Below, in pieces: positions 41,223 through 50,138 of a stretch of 64,000 nucleotides of DNA. The stretch is from positions 124,001 through 188,000 of the forward strand of contig JAFZUQ010000006.1 of the NCBI GenBank assembly GCA_017618215.1, given 5' to 3'. The DNA comes from Elusimicrobiaceae bacterium. Lineage in GTDB: Bacteria; Elusimicrobiota; Elusimicrobia; Elusimicrobiales; Elusimicrobiaceae. A program made the position numbers and the translations under genes. Below the pieces are notes generated by a model, which saw only the letters and a program-made list of their open reading frames with translations, was not told the DNA's origin and searched no databases. Numbering within the stretch: position 1 is the first letter of the stretch; each line of letters begins with the position of its first letter.

Positions 41223-42593
41223 ATGACTGTAAAACCAGAGAAGAACCCTTTTAAAGATAAAACTATTTCCAGGCTGTTAACTAAATTTTCGGCGCCGGCA
41301 GTAGCCGGAATGTTTGTTATTGCATTACATAATATAATATCACGCATTTATATCGGCCGATCCATCGGAGCTTTGGGTATAGCCGGCATTGCAATAGTTT
41401 TTCCTCTTGCTATTTTATTCATGGCTTTAAGTGTTCTTATCGGTATAGGTTCAAATGCTCTGTTCTCCATTTATCTAGGTAAAAAAGAGGAAGAAAAAGC
41501 CCGCTATACTTTAGGAAACGCAGTAGTATATTTGTCTGCAGTTGCCATATTTGCTTTAACAGTTTCTTATTTATTTTTAGAAGATATTTTAGTTACCTTC
41601 GGTGCAACACCGGAAATTTTACCTTATGCTATAGCCTACACAAAACCTTTACTCATCGCAAATGCTATGGCGATGGTGACAATGGGTTTAAACCATTTTA
41701 TACGTTCTAGCGGGCATCCAAAAACTGCCATGGCAACACAAATTATCGGTGCTATAATAAATTTAACTTTAGCACCGCTGTTTATTTTTACTTTTGATAT
41801 GGGAATGGCAGGGGCCGCCTGGGCAATTGTATGTGGGCAGATATGTTCGTCAGTATGGGTATTTGTTTTCCTACTTAGTAAAAAAACCAAATACCGCTTA
41901 CAATCAAAATATTTAAACACTGATTTTATCTTGTTCTTAGATGGTATAAAAATAGGGTTTTCACAATTTATTTTTCAACTTGCAACAAGCTTGCTAAACA
42001 TTATTTTAAACCATTCTCTTGTAAAATATGGTGGCAACTTGGCTGTTTCAGCAATGGGTATAGTCATAGCAATAAATACAATTATTATTATGCCTGTTAT
42101 AGGTATCAGCCAAGGTGCTCAACCTCTTATCGGTTATAATTACGGTGCCAGGAAATATAATACTTCCATACAAACTTTAAAAATGGCAATAAGATGGAGT
42201 ATTATAGTTACAATTTCCGGCTTTGTTCTGACGGAATTTTTTGCAAGGCAATTTGTTTCAATATTTAATTCCACAGATAATTCTTTAATTAATCTGTCGG
42301 CAACTGCGTTGCGATATTTTAATATAATGCTGCCCCTAGTACCTATGCAAATACTTACAACCGTATTTTTTCAAGCGACAAATAAACCTTTAAAAGCCAT
42401 GATTTTAAGTCTTTCAAGGCAAGTTTTGCTTTTGATACCGGCGGTACTAATTCTACCGTTATTTTTCGGTTTAGACGGTGTTTTTATAGCAACACCAGTT
42501 GCAGATTTTATATCTATATTGCTTTCAAGTTATATGCTTAGAAAGTATTTTATTAAACACAAACAAAATTTTTTCTTCTCAAATAGATTTTGA
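41223..42593 (+). CDS. MATE family efflux transporter
   Basis: The 456-residue protein has about 12 membrane helices in two homologous halves, as in cation-coupled multidrug exporters. The N-terminal half starts ISRLLTKFSAPAVAGMFVIALHNIISRIYIG and carries GLNHFIRSSGHPKTAM. The second half has the GISQGAQPLIGYNYGA motif. The sequence is closest in style to the MepA branch. The ribosome-binding site is unclear; a GGAG lies 18 bases upstream. The gene follows the terminator at 41171-41200. Confidence 0.94.
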   Translation: MTVKPEKNPFKDKTISRLLTKFSAPAVAGMFVIALHNIISRIYIGRSIGALGIAGIAIVFPLAILFMALSVLIGIGSNALFSIYLGKKEEEKARYTLGNAVVYLSAVAIFALTVSYLFLEDILVTFGATPEILPYAIAYTKPLLIANAMAMVTMGLNHFIRSSGHPKTAMATQIIGAIINLTLAPLFIFTFDMGMAGAAWAIVCGQICSSVWVFVFLLSKKTKYRLQSKYLNTDFILFLDGIKIGFSQFIFQLATSLLNIILNHSLVKYGGNLAVSAMGIVIAINTIIIMPVIGISQGAQPLIGYNYGARKYNTSIQTLKMAIRWSIIVTISGFVLTEFFARQFVSIFNSTDNSLINLSATALRYFNIMLPLVPMQILTTVFFQATNKPLKAMILSLSRQVLLLIPAVLILPLFFGLDGVFIATPVADFISILLSSYMLRKYFIKHKQNFFFSNRF

Positions 42594-42613
42594 TTGCCCG
42601 AATATTTAAAAGA

Positions 42614-42645
42614 TTGAAACCTTTGAGCGCGTAATTTTATATAAT
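42614..42645 (+). promoter_or_regulatory. Promoter predicting a leaderless mRNA for the 42652 gene
   Basis: TATAAT (42640-42645) ends six bases before the ATG at 42652, which puts the expected transcription start on the A of the ATG. A TTGAAA (42614-42619) lies upstream with a rather long 20-base spacer. No ribosome-binding site is present. Confidence 0.45.
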
Positions 42646-42651
42646 AAATAT

Positions 42652-44142
42652 ATGCGTAAAATTAGCTTTACAATTTTTTTATGTTTGTTTAGTTTATCTT
42701 GCTTTGCTACGTCTTTTAATTCAAAAGACGGTAATTTCAGTATTTCACTCCCCCCAAAATGGCAAGAATTAGCGACATCAAATAACGAAGTTTTAAATCT
42801 AAAAAAAGGCATTAGTAGAATTAATGTAACTAAATTGGCCGAATGTGATGATTTAAAATGTCTTGAAAACACGGCAAGCTCCAGAATAAAACAAATAAAA
42901 AGTAAGAAATTAAAATTGATAAAAAATACTTACTCAGGGGAAGAAATTAAAAAAAGTGAATTTTCCACTTTAGATCCATACCTTTATTTCAGTTATAGTG
43001 ACGGAAATAAGAACTACACCGAAGGTTATTTTTTAGCAAACTCTAAAGGATATAAAATAGAACTGTCTAACTTATCATATACCGATTCGGATTTGTACTT
43101 ATCATTTATAGCACCTAAACCAAAAGATATCCAGGATTTACCGTTAATAACAGAAGAAGAACCGCTAATTGAAGAAACTATTATCGCACCCGAAGCACAA
43201 AAGCCGGAATGGAAACCGCTTTCTCAAACTTTACGGGATAATGAAATTTCTCATAAAGAAAATAATCCTAGGTTTATTGTATCCCCTAAATTTTCAGCTA
43301 TTGTTCTTATTGTCTTCTTATACATCGCAGTAGCTATGGGATTTTTTGTGTGCAACTTTGTTTTTTCATCTTCGTTATACAGGCATCCGACAAATCCTAT
43401 ATCTTCTTACCCTATTATTGGAACACGTTTGTACGGTTCCCCGGATTTATTCTTTAAATTTCATGACAACCAAGGCCATAATTTTATTGTAACTTCACAA
43501 CGTTGGAGCAGTTTCTTAAAAGAATGCGGTTTTTATGGGGCCATAGGGTTTACTTTACTGCACTTTATAATTTCTTCTTTAAACAGGCAGGATCTTTCAA
43601 CTTCCCTGTGGTTTAATACCTTTTTGTCCCTATGTTATCTGTTTGCGGCACTTGGTTTAGTATTTATGTTAGGCGGATATGTGCTTGATATACTATTCCC
43701 CTCTTCAATATTTATTTATAATGATAAAGGAAAAGTTTTATTCAAAATTGTTCGCAGAAATAGGAGTTTGTTCGGTTTTTCTTATTTAATGTTAACGGAC
43801 GCATATAATGTTGAGTATAGGCTGGAAACTAAAAAAATATTTTTTATGAGGAAATGGACCTTATTTGATAAGGATAATCAAATTCTGGTTATACGTGAAA
43901 AATCTTTCTTCAAAGCATTGGCTCGCAAATTATTTGGACATCTTGGGGGTAGTTTGCGCACAGATTATTTAGTAAAAGGTAAAAATGAAAGTGCTGGGCA
44001 AATTACCTCTATTCGCAGAGTAACAACAAATTTTCAAATAGATATAGATAAACCACAAGCCTTCCCCCCTGTAGCCATACTTGCTACTGCCGCTGTAATT
44101 TTTACAAAAAACAGGGATAAATTTTACCCTTGGTTTGATTAA
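42652..44142 (+). CDS. Membrane protein with secreted N-terminal domain, unknown function
   Basis: The 496-residue protein has a signal peptide (cleavage near residue 19). An N-terminal domain starting FNSKDGNFSISLPPKWQEL (about 20-165) recalls small periplasmic PsbP/DcrB-like folds. Three membrane helices follow (about 218-242, 300-320, 330-355). The C-terminal part (about 360-496) has repeated beta-strands and ends in a hydrophobic helix, AILATAAVIF. That part vaguely resembles tubby/scramblase-like (LURP-one) proteins, but this is only a guess. The start has no ribosome-binding site. It ends two bases before the formiminotransferase gene, so the two are co-transcribed. Confidence 0.75.
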   Translation: MRKISFTIFLCLFSLSCFATSFNSKDGNFSISLPPKWQELATSNNEVLNLKKGISRINVTKLAECDDLKCLENTASSRIKQIKSKKLKLIKNTYSGEEIKKSEFSTLDPYLYFSYSDGNKNYTEGYFLANSKGYKIELSNLSYTDSDLYLSFIAPKPKDIQDLPLITEEEPLIEETIIAPEAQKPEWKPLSQTLRDNEISHKENNPRFIVSPKFSAIVLIVFLYIAVAMGFFVCNFVFSSSLYRHPTNPISSYPIIGTRLYGSPDLFFKFHDNQGHNFIVTSQRWSSFLKECGFYGAIGFTLLHFIISSLNRQDLSTSLWFNTFLSLCYLFAALGLVFMLGGYVLDILFPSSIFIYNDKGKVLFKIVRRNRSLFGFSYLMLTDAYNVEYRLETKKIFFMRKWTLFDKDNQILVIREKSFFKALARKLFGHLGGSLRTDYLVKGKNESAGQITSIRRVTTNFQIDIDKPQAFPPVAILATAAVIFTKNRDKFYPWFD

Positions 44143-44144
44143 TT

Positions 44145-45122
44145 ATGCGGCTGATAGAATGTGTCCCTAATATAAGCGAAGGCAGAGATAAAACAAAAAT
44201 CAAAGAAATTCTTACCGAACTTAAATCTGTAAAAGGTGTTGAATTACTTAATTGTGAGATGGGGCAAAGCGCAAACAGGACAGTTATTACCTTCGTAGCA
44301 CCGAAAGATATTGTAAGTAAAGCAGCTATATCCCTAATCAAAAAAAGTATTGAACTGATTGATATGAGCAAACATCACGGCGTGCATCCGAGAATCGGTT
44401 GTGTTGACGTCTGCCCTTTTATTCCCCTTAGGAAAACGACTTTGGAAGATTGCGCGGAAATAGCCAAAAATGTAGCACATACCGTGGGTACTGATTTCGG
44501 TGTTCCGGTATATTTATACGGTTCATCTGCAAGTAAACTACAAAATCGGGAATTAAGTTTTTTAAGAAAGGGCGGATATGAAAATTTAGAAGAAAAATTA
44601 ATTGCTTGCCCTCCTGATTTCGGCCCAAACACTTTGACGGAAACCGTGAAAAAATCCGGAGCCTTATGTATAGGAGCAAGGAACTTTTTACTCGCTTACA
44701 ATATTAATTTAGATACCAAAGATTTGGAAATTACTAAACTCATCGCTAAAGAATTACGGGCGAAATTATTAGGCATAAAAACTCTTGGATGGTATATCGA
44801 AGAATATGGTATGTGCCAAATATCAATAAATATTGAGAACTACAAAAAAGCCCCACTTTACTTAGTGTATGAAATATGTAAGAATATCGCGGGAAAGTCA
44901 AACATTAAAGTTACAGGTAGCGAACTTATCGGCATGGCCCCAAAAGATGCGATATTGGATACCGCAAAATTTTATTTAAATAAACAAGGTCGTATTATGC
45001 CGGGTATTCCTCATGAAGAGATTTTTAATCTGGTAATAAAAAATCTTAATTTAAACCAAATTGCTCCGTTTATACCGGAAAACAAAATCATTGAACTCAA
45101 ATTAAAGAATTTAAGTAATTAA
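44145..45122 (+). CDS. ftcD: Glutamate formimidoyltransferase
   Basis: The enzyme moves the formimino group of formiminoglutamate to tetrahydrofolate, the last step of one histidine degradation route. The 325-residue product matches the transferase half of FTCD: MRLIECVPNISEGRD, KHHGVHPRIGCVDVCPF and IGARNFLLAYNINLDT. The cyclodeaminase half is absent here. No other histidine-degradation gene (hutH, hutU, hutI) is in the window. It starts two bases after the unknown membrane protein gene. Confidence 0.93.
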   Translation: MRLIECVPNISEGRDKTKIKEILTELKSVKGVELLNCEMGQSANRTVITFVAPKDIVSKAAISLIKKSIELIDMSKHHGVHPRIGCVDVCPFIPLRKTTLEDCAEIAKNVAHTVGTDFGVPVYLYGSSASKLQNRELSFLRKGGYENLEEKLIACPPDFGPNTLTETVKKSGALCIGARNFLLAYNINLDTKDLEITKLIAKELRAKLLGIKTLGWYIEEYGMCQISINIENYKKAPLYLVYEICKNIAGKSNIKVTGSELIGMAPKDAILDTAKFYLNKQGRIMPGIPHEEIFNLVIKNLNLNQIAPFIPENKIIELKLKNLSN

Positions 45123-45149
45123 CATTTAAAAAACGCAGAATTTTCTTTT

Positions 45150-45178
45150 TTGACAACATTTTCACCTTTTGATATAAT
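45150..45178 (+). promoter_or_regulatory. Consensus sigma70 promoter of the pseudopilin gene
   Basis: TTGACA (45150-45155), a 17-base spacer and TATAAT (45173-45178): both boxes match consensus exactly. It is the best promoter in the window and sits 40 bases before the ATG. Confidence 0.85.
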
Positions 45179-45217
45179 GATACATATATATTAGAGACGT
45201 GACGAGGAAGAATAAAA

Positions 45218-46045
45218 ATGAATAAAAAAGGTTTTACTTTAGTTGAATTACTGGTGGTAATAATGATTGTTGGTGTATTGACTGCTGTTGCTCTACCGCA
45301 ATATTTCAAAGCAGTTGAAAAATCAAAATGCAGTGAAGCAGTAACTATACTACGTGATATATCCAGTGCCCAACACAGTTTTTTCCTTACACACAATGAA
45401 TATTCAGACAATTTTGATTCACTGGATATTAATTTTTCTGACATTGACGGGGAAACAATAAATGGTGATATTATGTCAACTTCAAATTTTGACATTACAC
45501 CATTTCTTCATCAAAAATTCGGAGAGAAGGGCGAAAAAAATCTAGCAGTTGCATCCAGGATAAAAGACGACGATACAATTTATGCTGTATATATAGACTT
45601 GGAAACAGGAGATTTTCTCTGCGAAGATAAAAACAAAAAAGATAATATAACCTGCTCCATACTTGGTTTTGACGGCGCCAGTTCAGTTCAAATTTGTGAA
45701 AGCGACGGACACATGGTTAGCAGCGAAGTTAAATGCCCGGTTTCGCATGTGTGCCCAAACGGGCAATCTTGGCTTAACGACAAATGTACCTGTTTAAACC
45801 CGCCTTGCAAAAATGGAGGATGCCCCGACGAATATTGTTGGAATGGGACTGAATGTATACGTTCCACAGATTGTTCTCTCGTCGTAAATCTTCATACGTG
45901 CCCAAGCAGTTACTCTTGGAACGACTCAGCTGGAAAGTGCGAATGTAAGAATACTCTCGGTTCTAAATGTCCTGATCCAGTATGTAACAAAGGACGAACT
46001 TGGAATGGCACGGAATGCGTACTTGCCGCCAGTACAAGAATTTAA
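45218..46045 (+). CDS. Type IV pilin-like protein with Cys-rich C-terminal domain
   Basis: The 275-residue protein has the prepilin site KKG/FTLVELLVV with Glu5 and a long hydrophobic helix. A pilin globular domain follows (to about 145, with KCSEAVTILRDISSAQHSFF). It then continues into a Cys-rich region (about 155-270) made of short units such as CPNGQSW, CKNGGCPDEYCWNGTECI and CNKGRTWNGTEC. These units resemble EGF-like or knottin modules. Such an extension is unusual for a pilin and suggests a tip adhesin. It has a consensus promoter and stands alone. Confidence 0.85.
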   Translation: MNKKGFTLVELLVVIMIVGVLTAVALPQYFKAVEKSKCSEAVTILRDISSAQHSFFLTHNEYSDNFDSLDINFSDIDGETINGDIMSTSNFDITPFLHQKFGEKGEKNLAVASRIKDDDTIYAVYIDLETGDFLCEDKNKKDNITCSILGFDGASSVQICESDGHMVSSEVKCPVSHVCPNGQSWLNDKCTCLNPPCKNGGCPDEYCWNGTECIRSTDCSLVVNLHTCPSSYSWNDSAGKCECKNTLGSKCPDPVCNKGRTWNGTECVLAASTRI

Positions 46046-46059
46046 CCCATTAATATCAG

Positions 46060-46117
46060 ATAGGTAAGTTTTAATTTTTTCTATATTTGTAAAAAGATAA
46101 GATTAAGATTTACCTAT
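46060..46117. repeat. 8-bp inverted repeat upstream of the PTS operon
   Basis: ATAGGTAA (46060-46067) and TTACCTAT (46110-46117) are perfect inverted copies separated by 42 bases of A/T-rich DNA. It may be a pair of operator half-sites ahead of the PTS promoter, or chance. Confidence 0.25.
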
Positions 46118-46158
46118 GTTGCATTTTAATACAAACAAAACAAATTTTATATTTCCCC

Positions 46159-46187
46159 TTTACAAAAGGCATAATAAATGTTAAATT
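46159..46187 (+). promoter_or_regulatory. Promoter of the PTS operon
   Basis: TTTACA (46159-46164), a 17-base spacer and TAAATT (46182-46187), followed by AGAGG and the ATG at 46203. Confidence 0.6.
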
Positions 46188-46202
46188 GTATGTAGAGGTA
46201 TT

Positions 46203-48701
46203 ATGACCCTAAAAACTTTAACTTTACATAGCCCCGTTAAAGGGAACCTAATTGATTTATCTAAAATTCCTGATGAAGCCTTTGCTCAAAAAATGTTGGG
46301 CGACGGTATAGCAATAAAACCACAAGAAAATTTTATATATTCCCCTACCGATGCCGTAGTTAAAACTTTGCACAAATGTTTACATGCCATTGTTCTTGAA
46401 AAAGATGGCCTTGAAATACTTATCCATATAGGTATTGATTCCGTATCATTAAAAGGGCAAAGATTTAAAACCTTTATTCAAGAAGGGGATCACATCACTA
46501 AAGGCCAAAAATTAATAGAATTTGATAAAGATTTTTTAGCACAATATGCTAAAGATAATACTGTGGTTATGGTCATTGTTTCCCCACAAAATGTTACATT
46601 AAAGAAAGAAAATTTACAGGAAATAGATTCACAGGCAAAAGTACTTGAAGTCGTTTATGACCAAGATACTAAAGCAAATAAGACTTCAAATAATAATTCC
46701 ACAATTATTACGGAAGAATTTTCGGTTTCCAACAAAACAGGTTTGCATGCACGGCCGGCAGGTGAAGTCGCAAAACTAGCACAAGGTTTTACCGATACTG
46801 ATGTATTTATAATCAAAAACGGCAGAGAGGCTAATGCCAAAAGCGTCGTAGAAATTCTGCGTTTATCTATAGATTACGGAGATAAGATACAAATAAAATC
46901 ACAAGGCTTGCAGGCAAATGAAGCCACAGAGGAAATCAAAAAATTTATTCAAAATGATGATATTAAAGGTACTATGATTAAAAATAATGATTTACAAACT
47001 TTTCAAACACTTAACAAAACAGGGGAAACGAAAATAAAAGGTATAGGAATTTTTGACGGTTTGAGCATAGGTAAATCCTATTTAGTTAAAGATATCCAAT
47101 TTAAATTAGAAGAAAAATCTACTTTAACTCCGGAAGAAGAATTATCTAAATTCCTTACAGCTTTAAACCATGTTAAAAGTGCACTGGATAAAGAACGCCA
47201 TGCAATATATGGCCAAAAAGAACGTGAAGAAATATTACTGGCCCATATTACGATTTTGGAAGATCCTTTCCTCATACAAGAAACCCGCCAAGCCATAGCT
47301 AAAGGGTACAGTGCGGCTTTTGCTTTTTCTTCCGCAGTTGAAAGGGCGATAGATGTCTTAAAAAATACAGGTAATGAAATACTACGTTCAAGAATTGCAG
47401 ATTTCATTGATTTAGAGTCCCGTTTATTAACTGATTTAACTGGCACAAGTTATGGCCTGCCTGATTTTAAAGAGGATACAATATTAATAGCAAAAGAACT
47501 TTTATCCCATCATTTAAGGGATATTAATAGCCATGTAACCGGAATAATTATGGCAGAAGGTTCTACGCTGTCCCATGTTTCGATAATGATAAAAAACTTG
47601 GGAATTCCGACGATTATCGGTACCGGCCCAATTGCCTTAGATATACCGGATGGAAAAGATATTATACTTGATTCCAGATCAGGAACAATTACAGTAGATC
47701 CTGTAAATATGGAAGAAATAAAACAAAAAGTGCAATCTATAAAAGTAAGCCGCGAAAAAAACCTATTACATGCTTTTGAAGAAGCAAGAACTATAGACGG
47801 TACAGAAATTATAGTAAGCGGCAATATCGGAACAATAGAGCAGGCCGAACAAAGTGCACAACAGGGTGCACAAGGCATCGGCTTAGTTAGAACAGAATTT
47901 TTGTTTGCTAATACCCAAAAACCGCCAACCGAACAAGAACAATATGAAATCTATCAAAAAATAGCTGACTTGCAAAAAGGAAACCCAGTTATTATACGAA
48001 CTTTGGACGTGGGGGCAGACAAACATATCCCGTTTATGCCGCAAATACGCGAAGATAATCCTATTTTGGGAAGGCGCGGCATAAGAACTTCTTTTGCAAA
48101 TGTTGATTTGTTTAAAACTCAACTGCGTGCAATAATGAAAGTAAAACCTTACGGCATAGCAAAAATAATGATACCGATGGTAACATTTATAGAAGAAATC
48201 AGAACAGTTAGAAGATTTGTAAAAGAAGAACAGGAAAAATTAGGTATTGATAAAGTTTCATTGGGTATGATGATGGAAGTTCCGGCTGCTGCTATTATGG
48301 CCAAAGAATTTGCCAAAGAAGCCGATTTCTTTTCAATAGGCACCAATGACCTCACACAATATACCTTGGCATTAGATAGATCACACCCTACTTTAAATTT
48401 TCTTTCAGATAGTTTGAATCCTTCCGTATTACTTATGATTAACAGTATTGTAGAGGGTGCTAAATCACAAAATATCCCAGTAGGGGTTTGCGGTGCAGTT
48501 GCAAGTGAACCGGCCGGCGCAATTTTACTTATCGGACTTGGTATTAGGGCATTAAGTGTAGTGCCGACTATGGTTGCAGATATTAAAGCCTTAATTCGCC
48601 AATTAGATATTAAAAAATGTCAAAGAGTAGCACAACAATCTCTTACCTGTAAAAATGTTGCGGAGGTCAGAACCTTAGTGAAGATGGAGTTCAATTTATA
48701 A
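46203..48701 (+). CDS. PTS EIIA(Glc-type)-HPr-enzyme I fusion protein
   Basis: One 832-residue chain carries three soluble PTS proteins. EIIA of the glucose type is at about 1-150, with the phospho-His in ILIHIGIDS (His75) and the partner His61. HPr is at 170-250, with GLHARP (His182) and the Ser region NAKS. Enzyme I is at about 278-832, with the active His458 in AEGSTLSHVS, the PEP-binding MMMEVP region and the IGTNDLTQY motif. All three phospho-His sites are present, so it should carry phosphate from PEP to the EIICB encoded two bases downstream. Fusions of this order are known in some bacteria. It is the first gene of a six-gene unit. Confidence 0.95.
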   Translation: MTLKTLTLHSPVKGNLIDLSKIPDEAFAQKMLGDGIAIKPQENFIYSPTDAVVKTLHKCLHAIVLEKDGLEILIHIGIDSVSLKGQRFKTFIQEGDHITKGQKLIEFDKDFLAQYAKDNTVVMVIVSPQNVTLKKENLQEIDSQAKVLEVVYDQDTKANKTSNNNSTIITEEFSVSNKTGLHARPAGEVAKLAQGFTDTDVFIIKNGREANAKSVVEILRLSIDYGDKIQIKSQGLQANEATEEIKKFIQNDDIKGTMIKNNDLQTFQTLNKTGETKIKGIGIFDGLSIGKSYLVKDIQFKLEEKSTLTPEEELSKFLTALNHVKSALDKERHAIYGQKEREEILLAHITILEDPFLIQETRQAIAKGYSAAFAFSSAVERAIDVLKNTGNEILRSRIADFIDLESRLLTDLTGTSYGLPDFKEDTILIAKELLSHHLRDINSHVTGIIMAEGSTLSHVSIMIKNLGIPTIIGTGPIALDIPDGKDIILDSRSGTITVDPVNMEEIKQKVQSIKVSREKNLLHAFEEARTIDGTEIIVSGNIGTIEQAEQSAQQGAQGIGLVRTEFLFANTQKPPTEQEQYEIYQKIADLQKGNPVIIRTLDVGADKHIPFMPQIREDNPILGRRGIRTSFANVDLFKTQLRAIMKVKPYGIAKIMIPMVTFIEEIRTVRRFVKEEQEKLGIDKVSLGMMMEVPAAAIMAKEFAKEADFFSIGTNDLTQYTLALDRSHPTLNFLSDSLNPSVLLMINSIVEGAKSQNIPVGVCGAVASEPAGAILLIGLGIRALSVVPTMVADIKALIRQLDIKKCQRVAQQSLTCKNVAEVRTLVKMEFNL

Positions 48702-48703
48702 TT

Positions 48704-50137
48704 ATGAAAGAATTTCTTAAAAAAATATCTGCATTTTTTGTAACCTTAGGTAAATCTTTGATGTTACCTATTGCTGTTTTACCTATAGCAGGATTATTAC
48801 TTAGATTAGGTCAAGCTGATATGCTGAATATTCAATTTTTGGCGGCGGCGGGAAATGCTGTCTTAAGCACAACTAATTTACCTATCATATTTGCTTTAGG
48901 TGTTGCAGTAGGTTTTGCCAAGGAAGAACATGGTGCAGCTGCGCTATCTGCCTTCGTAGGTTACATGATTATGACTGCAGTAGTAAAAGTATTTGACAAA
49001 ACAATAGATATGCAAGTTCTAGGCGGTATTATAATGGGTGTAACAGCAGGATTTCTTTATAACAAATATAAGTCAGTAAAACTCCCCCCCTTTCTCGCAT
49101 TTTTCGGTGGCAGACGTTTTGTTCCGATAATTACAGGTCTTTTTGCCATAATCTATGGTTTAATTTTTGCCTTTGTTTGGCCTCATATTTCTAATTTAAT
49201 ATCCGCTTTTGGTAATTGGGTAATAGCAAGTAACAATATCGGTCTCTTTTTCTTCGGTGTAGCAAACCGCTTGTTAATTCCTTTAGGATTACATCATGTA
49301 TTAAATAATCTTATTTGGTTTCAATTCGGGGATTTCACTGTTATCAATGAACTTGGCGTAGAAGTAATAAAACACGGCGATCTTTGGCGTTTTTTAGCAC
49401 AAGACCCAAGCGCAGGCGGTTTCATGGCAGGTTTCTTCCCAGTAATGATGTTTGGTTTACCGGCTGCTGCACTTGCTATGATACTTGAATCATATAAAGA
49501 AAACCGCAAAGCTACCGCAGGTATCTTACTCAGTGCGGCATTAACTTCTTTCTTAACAGGTATTACAGAACCGATAGAATTTGCCTTTATGTTTTTGGCT
49601 TTCCCGCTCTATATTTTACATGCTGTTTTAACAGGTTTAAGCATGGTAATTATGAATATTCTTAATGTTAAACTTGGATTTTCCTTTTCAGCGGGTTTGT
49701 TTGACTATATGCTAAATTGGGGCATAAGTACAAATCCTAAAATGATGTTACCTGTGGGTTTAATATATGGAGTTTTATACTTCTTTATATTTAGATTCGC
49801 TATACGCAAATGGAATTTAAAAACACCCGGAAGGGAAACAGTGCTAACCCAAATTGAAATACCCGAAACCAAACAACAAAATGAAGAATACCAGGAAACA
49901 TTGTCAAGAGGATCAAAATATTTATTGGCTTTGGGCGGTAAAGAAAACATAAAAACTTTGGGAGCCTGCGCCACGCGTTTACGCCTTGAAGTTAATGATG
50001 GAACAAAAATTAATACCGAAGCCCTAAAAGCACTTGGAGTAAGAGGTGTAATAAATAAAGAGGGTATAGTTCAAGTAATTATAGGCCCTGAGGCAGATTT
50101 AATAAATGATGAAATTCATCAGGTAATGGGGAAATAA
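48704..50137 (+). CDS. PTS EIICB permease, glucose/N-acetylglucosamine type
   Basis: The 477-residue permease has an N-terminal EIIC domain (about 1-375) with multiple membrane helices and the conserved GITEPIEFAFMF. The C-terminal EIIB domain (about 400-477) has its phospho-Cys in GACATRLRLEV (Cys422). No EIIA domain is attached, because the upstream fusion supplies it. The sequence style (LMLPIAVLPIAGLLLRLGQ, EEHGAAALSAFVGY) is like NagE/PtsG. Glucose or GlcNAc is the probable substrate; the sequence does not separate them. The start is two bases after the upstream stop. Confidence 0.93.
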   Translation: MKEFLKKISAFFVTLGKSLMLPIAVLPIAGLLLRLGQADMLNIQFLAAAGNAVLSTTNLPIIFALGVAVGFAKEEHGAAALSAFVGYMIMTAVVKVFDKTIDMQVLGGIIMGVTAGFLYNKYKSVKLPPFLAFFGGRRFVPIITGLFAIIYGLIFAFVWPHISNLISAFGNWVIASNNIGLFFFGVANRLLIPLGLHHVLNNLIWFQFGDFTVINELGVEVIKHGDLWRFLAQDPSAGGFMAGFFPVMMFGLPAAALAMILESYKENRKATAGILLSAALTSFLTGITEPIEFAFMFLAFPLYILHAVLTGLSMVIMNILNVKLGFSFSAGLFDYMLNWGISTNPKMMLPVGLIYGVLYFFIFRFAIRKWNLKTPGRETVLTQIEIPETKQQNEEYQETLSRGSKYLLALGGKENIKTLGACATRLRLEVNDGTKINTEALKALGVRGVINKEGIVQVIIGPEADLINDEIHQVMGK

Positions 50138-50138
50138 G

